Shown here: positions 25,454 through 34,102 of the stretch, piece by piece
Layout of the letters: each line of letters begins with the position of its first letter
How positions within the stretch are numbered: position 1 is the stretch's first letter
NCBI RefSeq assembly: GCF_037949795.1
Contig: NZ_CP149933.1
Span: forward strand, 186,001 to 250,000
Direction: 5' to 3'
DNA length: 64,000 bases
From: Thioclava sp. GXIMD2076
GTDB lineage: Bacteria; Pseudomonadota; Alphaproteobacteria; Rhodobacterales; Rhodobacteraceae
Notes under the pieces: model-generated
Seen by the model: only the letters and a program-made list of their open reading frames with translations
Told to the model about the DNA's origin: nothing
Databases searched by the model: none
Translations under genes and position numbers: made by a program

Positions 25454-26353
25454 TTAAAGAAGGCCGTTGGCGTTGAGGAAGCCACGCATCTTGGCCTGTT
25501 GTGTCTCGGTCAGGGGCCATGCGGAGGGCGCGCGGGTCGGGCCGCAATCGCGCCCCAGAGCCTGCAGCGCCGCCTTCACGCCCGTGACATTGGTCCCGTT
25601 CAGTTCTTCGGCACGGATGTCCTCGAAGGGCTTCATCTCGTTGATCAGCGCATTGGCCTTGGGGTAATCGCCTGCCTCCAAAGCGGCATGGATCGCCATC
25701 GAGCGCTCGGGCCAGATATTGATGAGCCCGGAGGTGAAGCCGCGGGCCCCGAGCGCATAGAGCGGCGGTGCCCAGACTTCGGCCAAACCGCAGACCCATG
25801 TGATCGACGGATCGCAGGCCTCGATGGCCGCGGCCATCTTCATCGGGTTGGGCGTGGCCCATTTCACACCCTTCACGCCCGGCAGGTCGCACAGCGCCTT
25901 GATGCCATCGGTGCCGATCGCATCATTGCGCAGATAGAGCATCAGGGGAAGCCCGCCCGAGGCCTCCGAGACCTGACGCACATAGTCCACCGTGCCGCGT
26001 GGCGAGACGAACGGGTCTGGCGGCTGGTGCACCATCAGCGCCGAGGCGCCTGCCTTGGCGGAGGCTTCGGCCAGACGGCAGGCATCCTTGATCCCGCGCC
26101 CCACGCCCGCCAGAAGCGGTGCGCGGTCGCCGATCAGCTGGGATACCTCGGCCACCATGGTGCAGGCCTCGTCGGTGGTCAGCGCGTAGAACTCGCCGGT
26201 ATTGCCGTTGACGACCGGCATGTGCACACCTGCCTCCAGCGCCCGATCGAGTATCGGTTCAAGTTTGGCGGGCGCGATGTCGCCCTTGTCATCGTAGGGG
26301 GTCACGAGAATCCCCGAGATCCCGCCCAGAGCTTTGTCCAGATCGTGTTTCAT
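25454..26353 (-). CDS. DHDPS-family 2-keto-3-deoxy-pentonate dehydratase
   Basis: 299-residue class I aldolase fold. Features are GNTGEFYALTTDE, the Tyr in LMLYLRND and the Schiff-base Lys in VKGVKWATPNP. In Weimberg-type pathways such proteins (AraD-like) convert 2-keto-3-deoxy-pentonate to alpha-ketoglutarate semialdehyde. The genes before and after it, an IlvD/Edd dehydratase and a KGSA dehydrogenase, are the expected flanking steps. It begins 10 bases after the dehydratase stop. KdgD (5-dehydro-4-deoxyglucarate dehydratase) is an alternative family assignment giving the same product. Confidence 0.83.
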   Translation of the reverse strand: MKHDLDKALGGISGILVTPYDDKGDIAPAKLEPILDRALEAGVHMPVVNGNTGEFYALTTDEACTMVAEVSQLIGDRAPLLAGVGRGIKDACRLAEASAKAGASALMVHQPPDPFVSPRGTVDYVRQVSEASGGLPLMLYLRNDAIGTDGIKALCDLPGVKGVKWATPNPMKMAAAIEACDPSITWVCGLAEVWAPPLYALGARGFTSGLINIWPERSMAIHAALEAGDYPKANALINEMKPFEDIRAEELNGTNVTGVKAALQALGRDCGPTRAPSAWPLTETQQAKMRGFLNANGLL

Positions 26354-26363
26354 GGGTGACTCC

Positions 26364-28103
26364 TCAGAAGATATCCGGCTCGGGCGCGGTGGCACCGAAA
26401 TCGCGTTGCAGATAGTCGAAATCGCAGCCCTTATCGGCCTGGGTCACATGTTTGGAGAACATATAGCCATAACCGCGCTCGTAGCGGGGAGCGGGCGGGG
26501 TCCATTCGGCACGGCGACGGGCGATCTCTTCCTCGTCCACCAGCATATCGAGGCGGCGGTTCTCCAGATCCATCCGCACGATATCGCCGGTCTTCAGCAG
26601 CGCCAACGGACCGCCGACATAGGATTCGGGCGCCACATGCAGCACGCAGGCGCCATAGGAGGTGCCCGACATCCGCGCATCCGAGATCCGCAGCATATCG
26701 CGGTGGCCCTGTTTGATCAGCGCCTTGGGGATCGGCAGCATGCCCCATTCGGGGAAGCCCGGTCCGCCCAGAGGGCCTGCATTGCGCAGCACCATGACCG
26801 TGTCGGGGGTCACCTCGAGGTTCTCGTCATCGACGGCTTTCTTCATTTCGGGGTAGCTGTCGAAGACCAGCGCCGGACCTTCATGATGATAATATTTCGG
26901 ATCGCAGGCCGCGGGCTTGATCACCGCACCATCGGGGCAGAGATTGCCGCGCAGGACGGCCAGCGAGCCTTCTTTGTAGACGGGGTTCGACAGCGGACGG
27001 ATCACATCGTCATTATAGACCTGCGCGCCCTCGAGATTCTCGCCCATCGTCTTGCCGGTGACGGTCATGGCCGAGCAGTCGAGACGGTCCTCCATCTGTT
27101 TCATCAAGGCGCGCAGACCGCCGGCATAGAAGAAATCTTCCATCAGATAGTCCTTGCCCGAGGGGCGGACATTGGCGATGAGCGGCGTGTTCCGCCCCAG
27201 CGCATCCAGATCGTCGAGCGTCAGATCGACGCCCGCGCGGCGCGCCATCGCGATCAGGTGCACCACGGCATTGGTCGAGCAGCCGGTGGCCATTGCGATG
27301 ATGGCTGCGTTGCGCACGGACCCTTCGGTGATGATCTGGTCGGGCGTCAGGTCTTCCCAGACCATGTCCACGATGCGGCGCCCACAATCGGCCCCCATGC
27401 GCTGGTGATTGGAATCGACCGCCGGAATGGAAGAGGCGCCGGGCAGGGTGAGGCCCATCGCATCGGTGATCGCCGTCATGGTCGAGGCGGTGCCCATGGT
27501 CATGCAGGTCCCGGCCGAGCGCGCGATGCCACCCTGAATGCCGAGCCATTCCTGATCCGAGATATTGCCGGCGCGGCGCTCGTCCCAGTATTTCCATGCA
27601 TCCGAACCGGAGCCCAGGATCTTGCCCGCGTAATTGCCGCGCAGCATGGGGCCGGCGGGCAGATAGATCATCGGCACACCTGCGGTGATGGCGCCCATCA
27701 CGAGGCCGGGCGTGGTTTTATCACAGCCGCCCATCAGCACGACGCCATCAAGCGGATGCGCGCGGATCTGCTCCTCGGTCTCGATAGCCAGAAGGTTGCG
27801 ATAGAGCATCGAGGTCGGTTTGTTGAACGATTCGTCCACCGAGAGCGAGGGCATCTCGACGGGGAACCCGCCCGCCTGCAGCACGCCGCGTTTCACATCC
27901 ACCACGCGTTCCTTGAAATGCGAGTGGCAGGAATTCAGCTCGGACCAGGTGTTCAGAATGCCGATGATGGGCTTGCCGCGAAACTCCTCCTCCGAGTAGC
28001 CCAGCTGCATCATCCGCGAACGGTGGCCAAAGCTGCGCAGATCGTCCGGCCCGAACCAGCGCGACGAACGTAGGTCATCCGGTGACTTCTTGCGAGTCGA
28101 CAT
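26364..28103 (-). CDS. IlvD/Edd-family aldonate dehydratase (arabonate/xylonate type)
   Basis: 579-residue iron-sulphur dehydratase, first gene of the operon. The opening KSPDDLRSSRWFGPDDL...HRSRMMQLGY resembles L-arabonate and related pentonate dehydratases. Cluster and active-site motifs are NSCHSHF, VLMGGCDKTTPG, SAGTCMTMGTAST and DARMSGTSYG. It would dehydrate an aldonate to a 2-keto-3-deoxy acid. The start at 28103 follows a GGAGGAT ribosome-binding site. A perfect LacI-type palindrome lies 31 bases upstream. L-arabonate, D-xylonate or a related pentonate are the likely substrates, but sequence alone does not decide. Confidence 0.88.
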   Translation of the reverse strand: MSTRKKSPDDLRSSRWFGPDDLRSFGHRSRMMQLGYSEEEFRGKPIIGILNTWSELNSCHSHFKERVVDVKRGVLQAGGFPVEMPSLSVDESFNKPTSMLYRNLLAIETEEQIRAHPLDGVVLMGGCDKTTPGLVMGAITAGVPMIYLPAGPMLRGNYAGKILGSGSDAWKYWDERRAGNISDQEWLGIQGGIARSAGTCMTMGTASTMTAITDAMGLTLPGASSIPAVDSNHQRMGADCGRRIVDMVWEDLTPDQIITEGSVRNAAIIAMATGCSTNAVVHLIAMARRAGVDLTLDDLDALGRNTPLIANVRPSGKDYLMEDFFYAGGLRALMKQMEDRLDCSAMTVTGKTMGENLEGAQVYNDDVIRPLSNPVYKEGSLAVLRGNLCPDGAVIKPAACDPKYYHHEGPALVFDSYPEMKKAVDDENLEVTPDTVMVLRNAGPLGGPGFPEWGMLPIPKALIKQGHRDMLRISDARMSGTSYGACVLHVAPESYVGGPLALLKTGDIVRMDLENRRLDMLVDEEEIARRRAEWTPPAPRYERGYGYMFSKHVTQADKGCDFDYLQRDFGATAPEPDIF

Positions 28104-28133
28104 GAGTATCCTCCAATCCTCCTATTTGAGGTT

Positions 28134-28149
28134 ATGTATGCGCATACAT
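28134..28149. promoter_or_regulatory. LacI-family operator, dehydratase side
   Basis: ATGTATGCGCATACAT is a perfect 16-bp palindrome with the central CpG typical of LacI-family operators. It is 31 bases upstream of the dehydratase start. A near-identical site lies 111 bases away on the transporter side, and a lacI gene closes the transporter operon. Confidence 0.75.
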
Positions 28150-28244
28150 TTGACGATGTCAATCAAATTGGGCGATAATTTATTGACGGATAGATTGCTG
28201 GATTCAGATGCTTGACAGGATGGGGGGAAATATGATGAAGCTAT

Positions 28245-28260
28245 ATGTATGCGTATACAT
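28245..28260. promoter_or_regulatory. LacI-family operator, transporter side
   Basis: ATGTATGCGTATACAT differs by one base from the perfect palindrome at 28134-28149. It lies 96 bases before the solute-binding protein start. The pair in a divergent promoter suggests cooperative or looped repression of both operons by the LacI protein encoded at 31504-32547. Confidence 0.73.
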
Positions 28261-28355
28261 ACGCTCGAACCTGCCGCCTGAGGAGACCGGCAGGTCGCCC
28301 AACTGGAAAAGATCAAACCGGAGAGGGCCGCCATGACGCGGTCTGGGAGGATTAT

Positions 28356-29399
28356 ATGAAACTGACACGCAGACTGATGATCGGCGCGCTGAGCGCGACG
28401 GCCCTGCTGACCCAGCCGATCATCGCATCGGCGCAGAACCTGCCGAAGAATATCCGCATGGTGATCGGCTCGAAATCGACGGGCGGCGATACCTATCAGA
28501 TCTCGGCAATGGTCGCGGATGCCCTGTCAGAAAAGCTGGGTGTGAACGTCAAGGTTGACGCCGTAGGCGCAACGGCGGCCTTCAAGGCGCTGGAGCGCGA
28601 CAAGCGTGGCACTACCATCATGATGTTCCACGACTTCGCCTATCTGGGAGAGCTTTATAAAGGTCAGGGGTTCGTCAATCCCTTCACCCATTTCGCTATC
28701 GGCCCGACCGTGGCGATCAACCCCGCCAACGCCTATCTCGTGGCGAAGAATTCGCCCTATCAGAGCATGGATGATATCCTGAAAGCGGCCGTCGATGGCA
28801 CCCGTATCCGTGTGGCGATCCAGCCGGGTGGTGTATCCGAGCTGGGCTTCTCGGCTATGAAGAACGCAGCCAATGTGATGAAGGCGGGCGCGGGCGATAA
28901 TATCGTCGCGGTCAACACGGGTTCGCAGTCGGACAAGAATCAGGCAATGTGGGATGGTCTTGCGGATGTGATCAATGGCTCGATCCAGTCGAACGAGCAG
29001 TTCACCCAGCTGCCCGCCGATGACCAGAAAGCCATGCGCTTCATCTGGCTGACCTCCGCGCCCGACACGCTGGCGCAGGCGCCCGAAGAAGGGATGGGCA
29101 AGCTGACCCGTGACGACATGCTCAAATATGCCTCGCCCCAGACGCATGTGCCGCTCAACGAGAACGAGGACTTCATCTTCGACAAGGAGTTCTTCTTCAT
29201 TTACAACAAAGACACCGATCCGGCGATGATCGATGCCATCGATGCGGCGCTCAAGGAGATCTACGACGAGGGCGAGCTGCAGAAGAAAGAAACCGAAGCC
29301 TTCTTCATCCCCGATTTCAAGCCCTCCGCGCAAGCGCGTGAAGAACTCGAGAAGAAGCGCGAGCTTTACGGTAAAGTCATCAACGACATCTCGAACTGA
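28356..29399 (+). CDS. Tripartite tricarboxylate transporter solute-binding protein (TctC family)
   Basis: 347-residue periplasmic binding protein with a Sec signal (MKLTRRLMIGALSATALLTQ, cleavage after ASA near residue 28). The Bug/TctC fold is recognisable from NIRMVIGSKSTGGDTYQISAMVADAL and VAIQPGGVSELGFSA. The ATG at 28356 has a GGGAGG ribosome-binding site; an upstream in-frame extension runs through the operator and is rejected. It is first gene of the transporter operon, divergent from the sugar-acid catabolic genes, and probably binds an aldonate or similar acid. An intercistronic hairpin follows the gene. Confidence 0.85.
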   Translation: MKLTRRLMIGALSATALLTQPIIASAQNLPKNIRMVIGSKSTGGDTYQISAMVADALSEKLGVNVKVDAVGATAAFKALERDKRGTTIMMFHDFAYLGELYKGQGFVNPFTHFAIGPTVAINPANAYLVAKNSPYQSMDDILKAAVDGTRIRVAIQPGGVSELGFSAMKNAANVMKAGAGDNIVAVNTGSQSDKNQAMWDGLADVINGSIQSNEQFTQLPADDQKAMRFIWLTSAPDTLAQAPEEGMGKLTRDDMLKYASPQTHVPLNENEDFIFDKEFFFIYNKDTDPAMIDAIDAALKEIYDEGELQKKETEAFFIPDFKPSAQAREELEKKRELYGKVINDISN

Positions 29400-29418
29400 G
29401 CCTTTCCGTGCTGCATCG

Positions 29419-29445
29419 ACCGGATCCTTCATGGAGGGGTCCGGT
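29419..29445 (+). other. Intercistronic stem-loop after tctC-like gene
   Basis: A 9-bp stem (29419-29427 with 29437-29445, one G-T pair) with a 9-base loop and no T tract lies between the binding-protein gene and tctB. Hairpins in this position often protect the upstream mRNA, so that more binding protein is made than membrane subunits. That role is inferred. Confidence 0.5.
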
Positions 29446-29508
29446 TCCTTTCGTGTCGCTTGGGCACTGGTCGCGCAGGCGACAGGCTATCGGGATTAGG
29501 AGGTTCTC

Positions 29509-29928
29509 ATGGGCGACCTGACACATGTCAAAATCAACTTCGAAACATCGCATCTGATCTTTCCGACGCTCATCGGGATCATTCTCGGCCTTCTGGGGCT
29601 GGCGATCGTGATCCGTGATCACAAGGCCATTCTGGCGTCGGGAACCTACTGGCGCCGGATCGCCTGCTCGATGGACAAGTTCCGCTTTTTGGGCACGATT
29701 GTCCTGACGGTGATCTATTTCTCGACCATGGTTCCGGTGGGAAATCTGTGGCCGAATACGGGGCTTGGCTTCCTGCTCTGTTCGATCCCCTATGTCGCGC
29801 TTACCGGTCTGTTGTTCATGCATGACCGTTCGCTGCGCCCCATGATCCCCGTGCTGATCGTGGCCGTGCTGGCCCCGACCATCGTCTGGTGGCTTTTCAC
29901 CAATCTCTTCTTCCTGACGCTGCCCTGA
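29509..29928 (+). CDS. TctB-family small membrane subunit
   Basis: 139 residues with four hydrophobic segments (LIFPTLIGIILGLLGLAIV; FLGTIVLTVIYFSTMVP; LGFLLCSIPYVALTGLLF; MIPVLIVAVLAPTIVWWLF), the size and topology of TctB in tripartite tricarboxylate transporters. An AGGAGG ribosome-binding site precedes the ATG. It sits between tctC and tctA as usual. Confidence 0.82.
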   Translation: MGDLTHVKINFETSHLIFPTLIGIILGLLGLAIVIRDHKAILASGTYWRRIACSMDKFRFLGTIVLTVIYFSTMVPVGNLWPNTGLGFLLCSIPYVALTGLLFMHDRSLRPMIPVLIVAVLAPTIVWWLFTNLFFLTLP

Positions 29929-29943
29929 GTTCTGGAGGCATAA

Positions 29944-31461
29944 ATGTCGGATATATTCCAGTTTCTTACCCCGCTCTTCGTCCTGCTGATCCTGGGCGGC
30001 GTGTTTGTGGGGATCATCTTCGGGTCCATCCCCGGTATGACGGCAACCATGGCGGTGGCCGTCTGCCTGCCGATCACCTATTCGCTCGGCCTCAATAACG
30101 GTATGGCGCTCCTTCTGGGGCTCTATGTGGGGGGTATTTCGGGCGGTCTGGTGCCTGCCATCCTACTTGGCATCCCCGGCACACCTTCCTCGATTACGAC
30201 AACGCTCGACGGTTATCCGATGGCCCAGCAGGGACATGCGGAAAAAGCGCTGAAGATCGGGATCTGCGCTTCGCTGGTGGGCGGTCTCGTCTCGCTTGTG
30301 ATCCTCAACTTCTTCGCCCCGACACTTGCGAATTTCGCGATCAAATTCTCCTATGTCGAGAAGTTCCTGATCATCTTCTTCGCGCTGACCGTGATGGCCG
30401 CGCTCAGCTCGGATATGCTGATGGGCATCTTCTCGGGCGTTCTGGGCATCTTCATCTCGTTGATCGGCACCTATGACGTGACCAATGGTGGCAATGGCCA
30501 CTGGCGCCTGATCCCGCCGGGCACAGAATACTGGCTTCAGGACGGCTTCTCGCTCCTGCCCGTGCTGATCGGGCTGTTCGGTCTGGCAGCGATCCTCGAG
30601 GAGGCGCAGATCGGTGTGCCGCCGGGCCTCAAGGGCAGCAATGTCGATGTAGGCAAGCGCGAGCGGTTCTCGCTCAAGGTGTTCAATGGTCAGTGGGTCA
30701 ATCTGATCCGGTCGGGAAGTATCGGGACTTTCGTTGGCATTCTTCCCGGTGTCGGCGGATCTGCGGCCTCGATCCTGAGTTATTCCAACGCCAAGACCTT
30801 CTCGAAGCATCCAGAGCGTTTCGGCAAGGGCGAGCCTGCGGGCGTGATCGCTTCCGAATCGGGTAATAACGGCCTCACCGGCGGGGCTCTGGTGCCGCTC
30901 CTGTCGCTCGGGATCCCCGGTGACAGCACGACCGCGCTGCTGATCGGTGCCTTCACGCTGCAGGGCATTCAGGTCGGGCCGCTCTTTATCGGCAACAACC
31001 CCCAGACATGGGATGCGATCATCTGGGCAATGCTCATTGCCAATATCGCGATGTTCGTGATGATGTATTTTGCGATCCGCTATTTTGCAAAAGTCGTGAT
31101 GATCCCGAAACATATCCTGTTCCCGATCATCCTCATGATGTGCGTGGTGGGCGCCTATACCATCAATTACGGCATCATGTTCGACGTCTGGACGCTGCTG
31201 ATCTTCGGCATCTTCGGCTGGCTGATGTCCCGGCTCAAACTGGAGGTGGCTCCGTTCATCATCGGCTTCATCCTCGGTCCGTCGGCAGAGGTCTATTTCG
31301 TCAAGACGCTCGAGAGCTTTGGCGATGTGACGATCTTCTTCACCAAAAGCCCGATTGCGGTTGTGCTCTGGTTGATGATTATCGGCTCGATTGCAGGCTC
31401 GGTGTGGCTCAACCGCTCCGCTGCCAAGAAGAAAGCCGAACTCGAGAACAAGGATCACTGA
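29944..31461 (+). CDS. TctA-family large membrane subunit
   Basis: 505-residue inner-membrane protein of the tripartite tricarboxylate transporter family with about eleven to twelve hydrophobic segments. Hallmarks are GSIPGMTATMAVAVCLPITY near the N-terminus, VGILPGVGGSAASILSY, GVIASESGNNGLTGGALVPLLSLGIPGDSTTALLIGA and LQGIQVGPLF. It starts 15 bases after tctB. Together with TctC and TctB it would import a carboxylate by ion gradient, here presumably the substrate of the adjacent catabolic operon. Confidence 0.9.
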   Translation: MSDIFQFLTPLFVLLILGGVFVGIIFGSIPGMTATMAVAVCLPITYSLGLNNGMALLLGLYVGGISGGLVPAILLGIPGTPSSITTTLDGYPMAQQGHAEKALKIGICASLVGGLVSLVILNFFAPTLANFAIKFSYVEKFLIIFFALTVMAALSSDMLMGIFSGVLGIFISLIGTYDVTNGGNGHWRLIPPGTEYWLQDGFSLLPVLIGLFGLAAILEEAQIGVPPGLKGSNVDVGKRERFSLKVFNGQWVNLIRSGSIGTFVGILPGVGGSAASILSYSNAKTFSKHPERFGKGEPAGVIASESGNNGLTGGALVPLLSLGIPGDSTTALLIGAFTLQGIQVGPLFIGNNPQTWDAIIWAMLIANIAMFVMMYFAIRYFAKVVMIPKHILFPIILMMCVVGAYTINYGIMFDVWTLLIFGIFGWLMSRLKLEVAPFIIGFILGPSAEVYFVKTLESFGDVTIFFTKSPIAVVLWLMIIGSIAGSVWLNRSAAKKKAELENKDH

Positions 31462-31503
31462 TCCCCATTGCAGCGCTCTTCTCCGCGTAGGAATATAGCC
31501 GGT

Positions 31504-32547
31504 ATGGATAAAGAGCCTGACACAGTAAAAAAGCGCGCCGCGGGTCGGAAATCCGGGGCGCGCGTGACCATGACCACCATCGGCAAGCTGGCGGGGGTCT
31601 CGCAAGTGACCGTGTCGCGTGCACTCTCGGACCCGTCGAAAGTGTCGCCCGAGACGATGGCACGCATCCGCGAGGCGATCGAGATGACGGGCTTTGTGCC
31701 CAATGCCGTCGCTGGTGCGCTGGCCTCGCAAAAATCGCATCTGATCTCGGCCATCGTGCCCTCGATCACCAATGTCGTGCATGCCGCGATGGTGCAGGGT
31801 TTCAGCCAGATCATGCGCGAACAGGGATACGAGATCCTGCTGTCCGAGACCGGTTTCTCGGCTCAGGACGAGGAGAAGCTGGTGGCCACCCACCTGTCGC
31901 GCCGTCCCGATGCGATCTATCTGACCGGCATACATCATACCCCCCAGACCCGCAAAATGCTCCTGAGCGCCGATATTCCGGTGGTGGAGGTCTGGGATCT
32001 GACCGATACGCCGATCGATCTCTGCGTGGGCTTCAGCCATAGCGAGGCCGGACGCGCTATGGCCGAATTCGCGGTGCAGGAAGGCTATGACAGGGTCGCG
32101 ACGGTCTCTGCCAATGACGAGCGCGCCCAACGCCGTCGCGCGGCCTTTTCCAAGCGCTATGCCGAGTTGACCGGACAGGACGTGCCCTCGGTCACATGGG
32201 CCGCCACCGCATCCTTGGCCGGCGGGCGGGATTCCCTGCGCAGGCTGATCGACGAGCATGGCTTCGAAGGCGGGCTCATCGCCTGTTCGTCTGACATGCT
32301 GGCGCATGGGGTGATGATCGAGGCACGCAAGCGTGGATTGAAAGTTCCCGAGGATCTGGCTGTGATGGGCTTTGGCGATCAGGATTTCGCAGAACATCTC
32401 GTGCCTTCACTCACGACAGTGCGTGTGGATCGGCCTGCATTGGGGCGGGTCGCTGCGGATGCGCTTCTGGCGCGGCTACGCGACGAGGAGGTCGCTGCGC
32501 CCTGTAACGATCTGGGATTCCGGATCGTGCGGCGTGAAAGTGCCTGA
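31504..32547 (+). CDS. LacI-family transcriptional regulator
   Basis: 347 residues. The N-terminal LacI helix-turn-helix and hinge (TMTTIGKLAGVSQVTVSRALSDPSKVSPETMARI, with PNAVAGALASQKS) begin near residue 22, after a basic tail. A periplasmic-binding-protein-like sensor domain follows, ending GFGDQDFAEHLVPSLTTVRVD. The ATG at 31504 is chosen by position relative to the domain. It closes the transporter operon and probably binds the two ATGTATGCG-type operators at 28134 and 28245. The effector is presumably the sugar acid or its keto-deoxy derivative. Confidence 0.9.
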   Translation: MDKEPDTVKKRAAGRKSGARVTMTTIGKLAGVSQVTVSRALSDPSKVSPETMARIREAIEMTGFVPNAVAGALASQKSHLISAIVPSITNVVHAAMVQGFSQIMREQGYEILLSETGFSAQDEEKLVATHLSRRPDAIYLTGIHHTPQTRKMLLSADIPVVEVWDLTDTPIDLCVGFSHSEAGRAMAEFAVQEGYDRVATVSANDERAQRRRAAFSKRYAELTGQDVPSVTWAATASLAGGRDSLRRLIDEHGFEGGLIACSSDMLAHGVMIEARKRGLKVPEDLAVMGFGDQDFAEHLVPSLTTVRVDRPALGRVAADALLARLRDEEVAAPCNDLGFRIVRRESA

Positions 32548-32639
32548 GCCCGGTTGTCTGGCGCCCGCCATATCGGCCGGAACTGCGGTCACTGCCGAAA
32601 TCCCTTGCCGCTGGGCAGGCCGCATTGTAGCGATCGAAC

Positions 32640-33140
32640 ATGCAGATCGATATTGATATTGACGATTCCCGCTGGGCGGACCTGGAGCTTGAGGCGCTGT
32701 GCAAGACGGCAGGGGCGCTGGTCTGCGAGGCATTGGGACTGGAGGCCGATCTGTGCGAGCTGTCGGTGTTGGGCTGTGATGATGCGCGGATCCGGGAACT
32801 GAACGCCGAATTCCGCGAGAAGGACAAGGCCACCAACGTGCTCAGCTGGCCTGCCGAGGAGCGTGGCGCGGAGGAAGATGGCGAGGTGCCCGCGCTGCCC
32901 GAGCCCGATATGTTCGGGGCGATCACGCTTGGCGATCTGGCCCTTGCCTACGAAACCTGCATCCGCGAGGCCACAGAACAGCAAAAATCCGCCAAGGATC
33001 ATATTCTCCATTTAATTATTCACGGGATCTTGCATCTTTTGGGCTACGATCACGTAAGGGACGGCGATGCAGGCTTGATGGAGGCGTTGGAAATCCGCAT
33101 CCTTGAAAAGCAGGGTATCGCGAACCCATATGACTATTGA
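32640..33140 (+). CDS. ybeY: Endoribonuclease YbeY (rRNA maturation factor)
   Basis: 166 residues with the zinc-binding HGxLHLxGYDH motif (IIHGILHLLGYDHVRDGDA) that defines YbeY, and the usual LNAEFREKDKATNVLSWP block. YbeY acts in 16S rRNA 3'-end processing and 70S quality control. It is followed by corC and lnt, as in many Proteobacteria. The phoH gene that usually precedes it is not here; the LacI/transporter genes occupy that place. Confidence 0.93.
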   Translation: MQIDIDIDDSRWADLELEALCKTAGALVCEALGLEADLCELSVLGCDDARIRELNAEFREKDKATNVLSWPAEERGAEEDGEVPALPEPDMFGAITLGDLALAYETCIREATEQQKSAKDHILHLIIHGILHLLGYDHVRDGDAGLMEALEIRILEKQGIANPYDY

Positions 33141-33175
33141 GGCCGCCTTGCGCGGTGTAACGCTGGAAAGGACAA

Positions 33176-34066
33176 ATGGGACAGGCTGCTGACGGAGCTC
33201 TCTCCGCCGAGAGCCCGGCTTCCGAAGAGGAAGCGGGAGACAATTCCGAACCCCGATCGCGGGGATTTCTTGGACGCTTATTCGGGACCAATGGCGGGGT
33301 GGAAGACCCGGCCAACGAAGACCCCGAGCCGAGCTCGCCGAACGCCCCACCGGGCTTGGGCAATCTCCGCCGCATGCGAGTGGGCGAGATTTCCATTCCG
33401 AAGGTGGAAATCGTGGCGGTTCCGGACGATATCTCGCCCGCTGAACTGGTCGATGTCTTCCGTGAACACGGATATTCCCGTTTGCCGGTTTTCCACGAGA
33501 CTCTGGATCAGCCGCTCGGCCTGATCCACCTCAAGGATCTTGCGCTACAATACGGGTTCAACGACCACAAGCCGGACCAGCTCGTGATGCAGGATCTCAT
33601 GCGTCCGCTGCTTTATGTGCCGCCATCGATGCCGATCGGCGTGCTCTTGCAGAAGATGCAGGTGCAGCGCATCCACATGGCTCTCGTCATTGATGAATAT
33701 GGCGGGGTCGATGGTCTTCTGACGTTGGAAGACCTCATCGAGCAGGTCATCGGCGAGATCGAGGACGAGCATGACGAGGTCGAGGGTGGTCTTTGGCGGC
33801 AGGAAAAGCCCGGCCAGTGGGTCGTGCTGGCCCGTGCACCGCTGAGCGATTTCGAAGCCGAGATCGGGCACATGCTCGCAGATCCCGAAGAGGAACACGA
33901 GATCGACTCTGTGGGGGGGGTGGTCTTTATGCAGATCGGACGTGTCCCCGCGCGCGGCGAGGTGATCGTGGCCGAGAACGGGATCGAATTCGAGGTGCTC
34001 GATGCCGATCCTCGGCGGATCAAACGTCTGCGAGTACGCTTGCCCGGGGTCGCTCCGGCAGAGTAA
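33176..34066 (+). CDS. corC: CorC/HlyC-family CBS-domain protein
   Basis: 296 residues. A tandem CBS pair spans about residues 75-200 (VEIVAVPDDISPAELVDVFREHGYSRLPVFHETLDQPLGLIHLKDL; MPIGVLLQKMQVQRIHMALVIDEYGGVDGLLTLEDLIEQVIGEI). A C-terminal CorC/HlyC domain (VGGVVFMQIGRVPARGEVI) follows. The protein is soluble and implicated in Mg/Co homeostasis. GGAAAGGA precedes the ATG. Position between ybeY and lnt is the conserved one. Confidence 0.9.
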   Translation: MGQAADGALSAESPASEEEAGDNSEPRSRGFLGRLFGTNGGVEDPANEDPEPSSPNAPPGLGNLRRMRVGEISIPKVEIVAVPDDISPAELVDVFREHGYSRLPVFHETLDQPLGLIHLKDLALQYGFNDHKPDQLVMQDLMRPLLYVPPSMPIGVLLQKMQVQRIHMALVIDEYGGVDGLLTLEDLIEQVIGEIEDEHDEVEGGLWRQEKPGQWVVLARAPLSDFEAEIGHMLADPEEEHEIDSVGGVVFMQIGRVPARGEVIVAENGIEFEVLDADPRRIKRLRVRLPGVAPAE

Positions 34067-34102
34067 GACTACGTTAAGAGCGTCAGGTAAGGTCAGGATT
34101 TC

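Noticed and set aside
26334..28073. 579-codon open frame antisense to the IlvD/Edd dehydratase
   Set aside because: It is the shadow of a well-supported enzyme gene, with low-complexity His/Arg-rich product and no ribosome-binding site.
28245..28355. Upstream extension of the TctC-like protein
   Set aside because: The extension would translate the LacI operator and precede the signal peptide; the ATG at 28356 has a GGGAGG site and a correct signal N-terminus.
30163..32397. 744-codon open frame antisense to tctA and lacI
   Set aside because: It runs opposite two clearly recognisable genes and encodes a charged sequence without domains.
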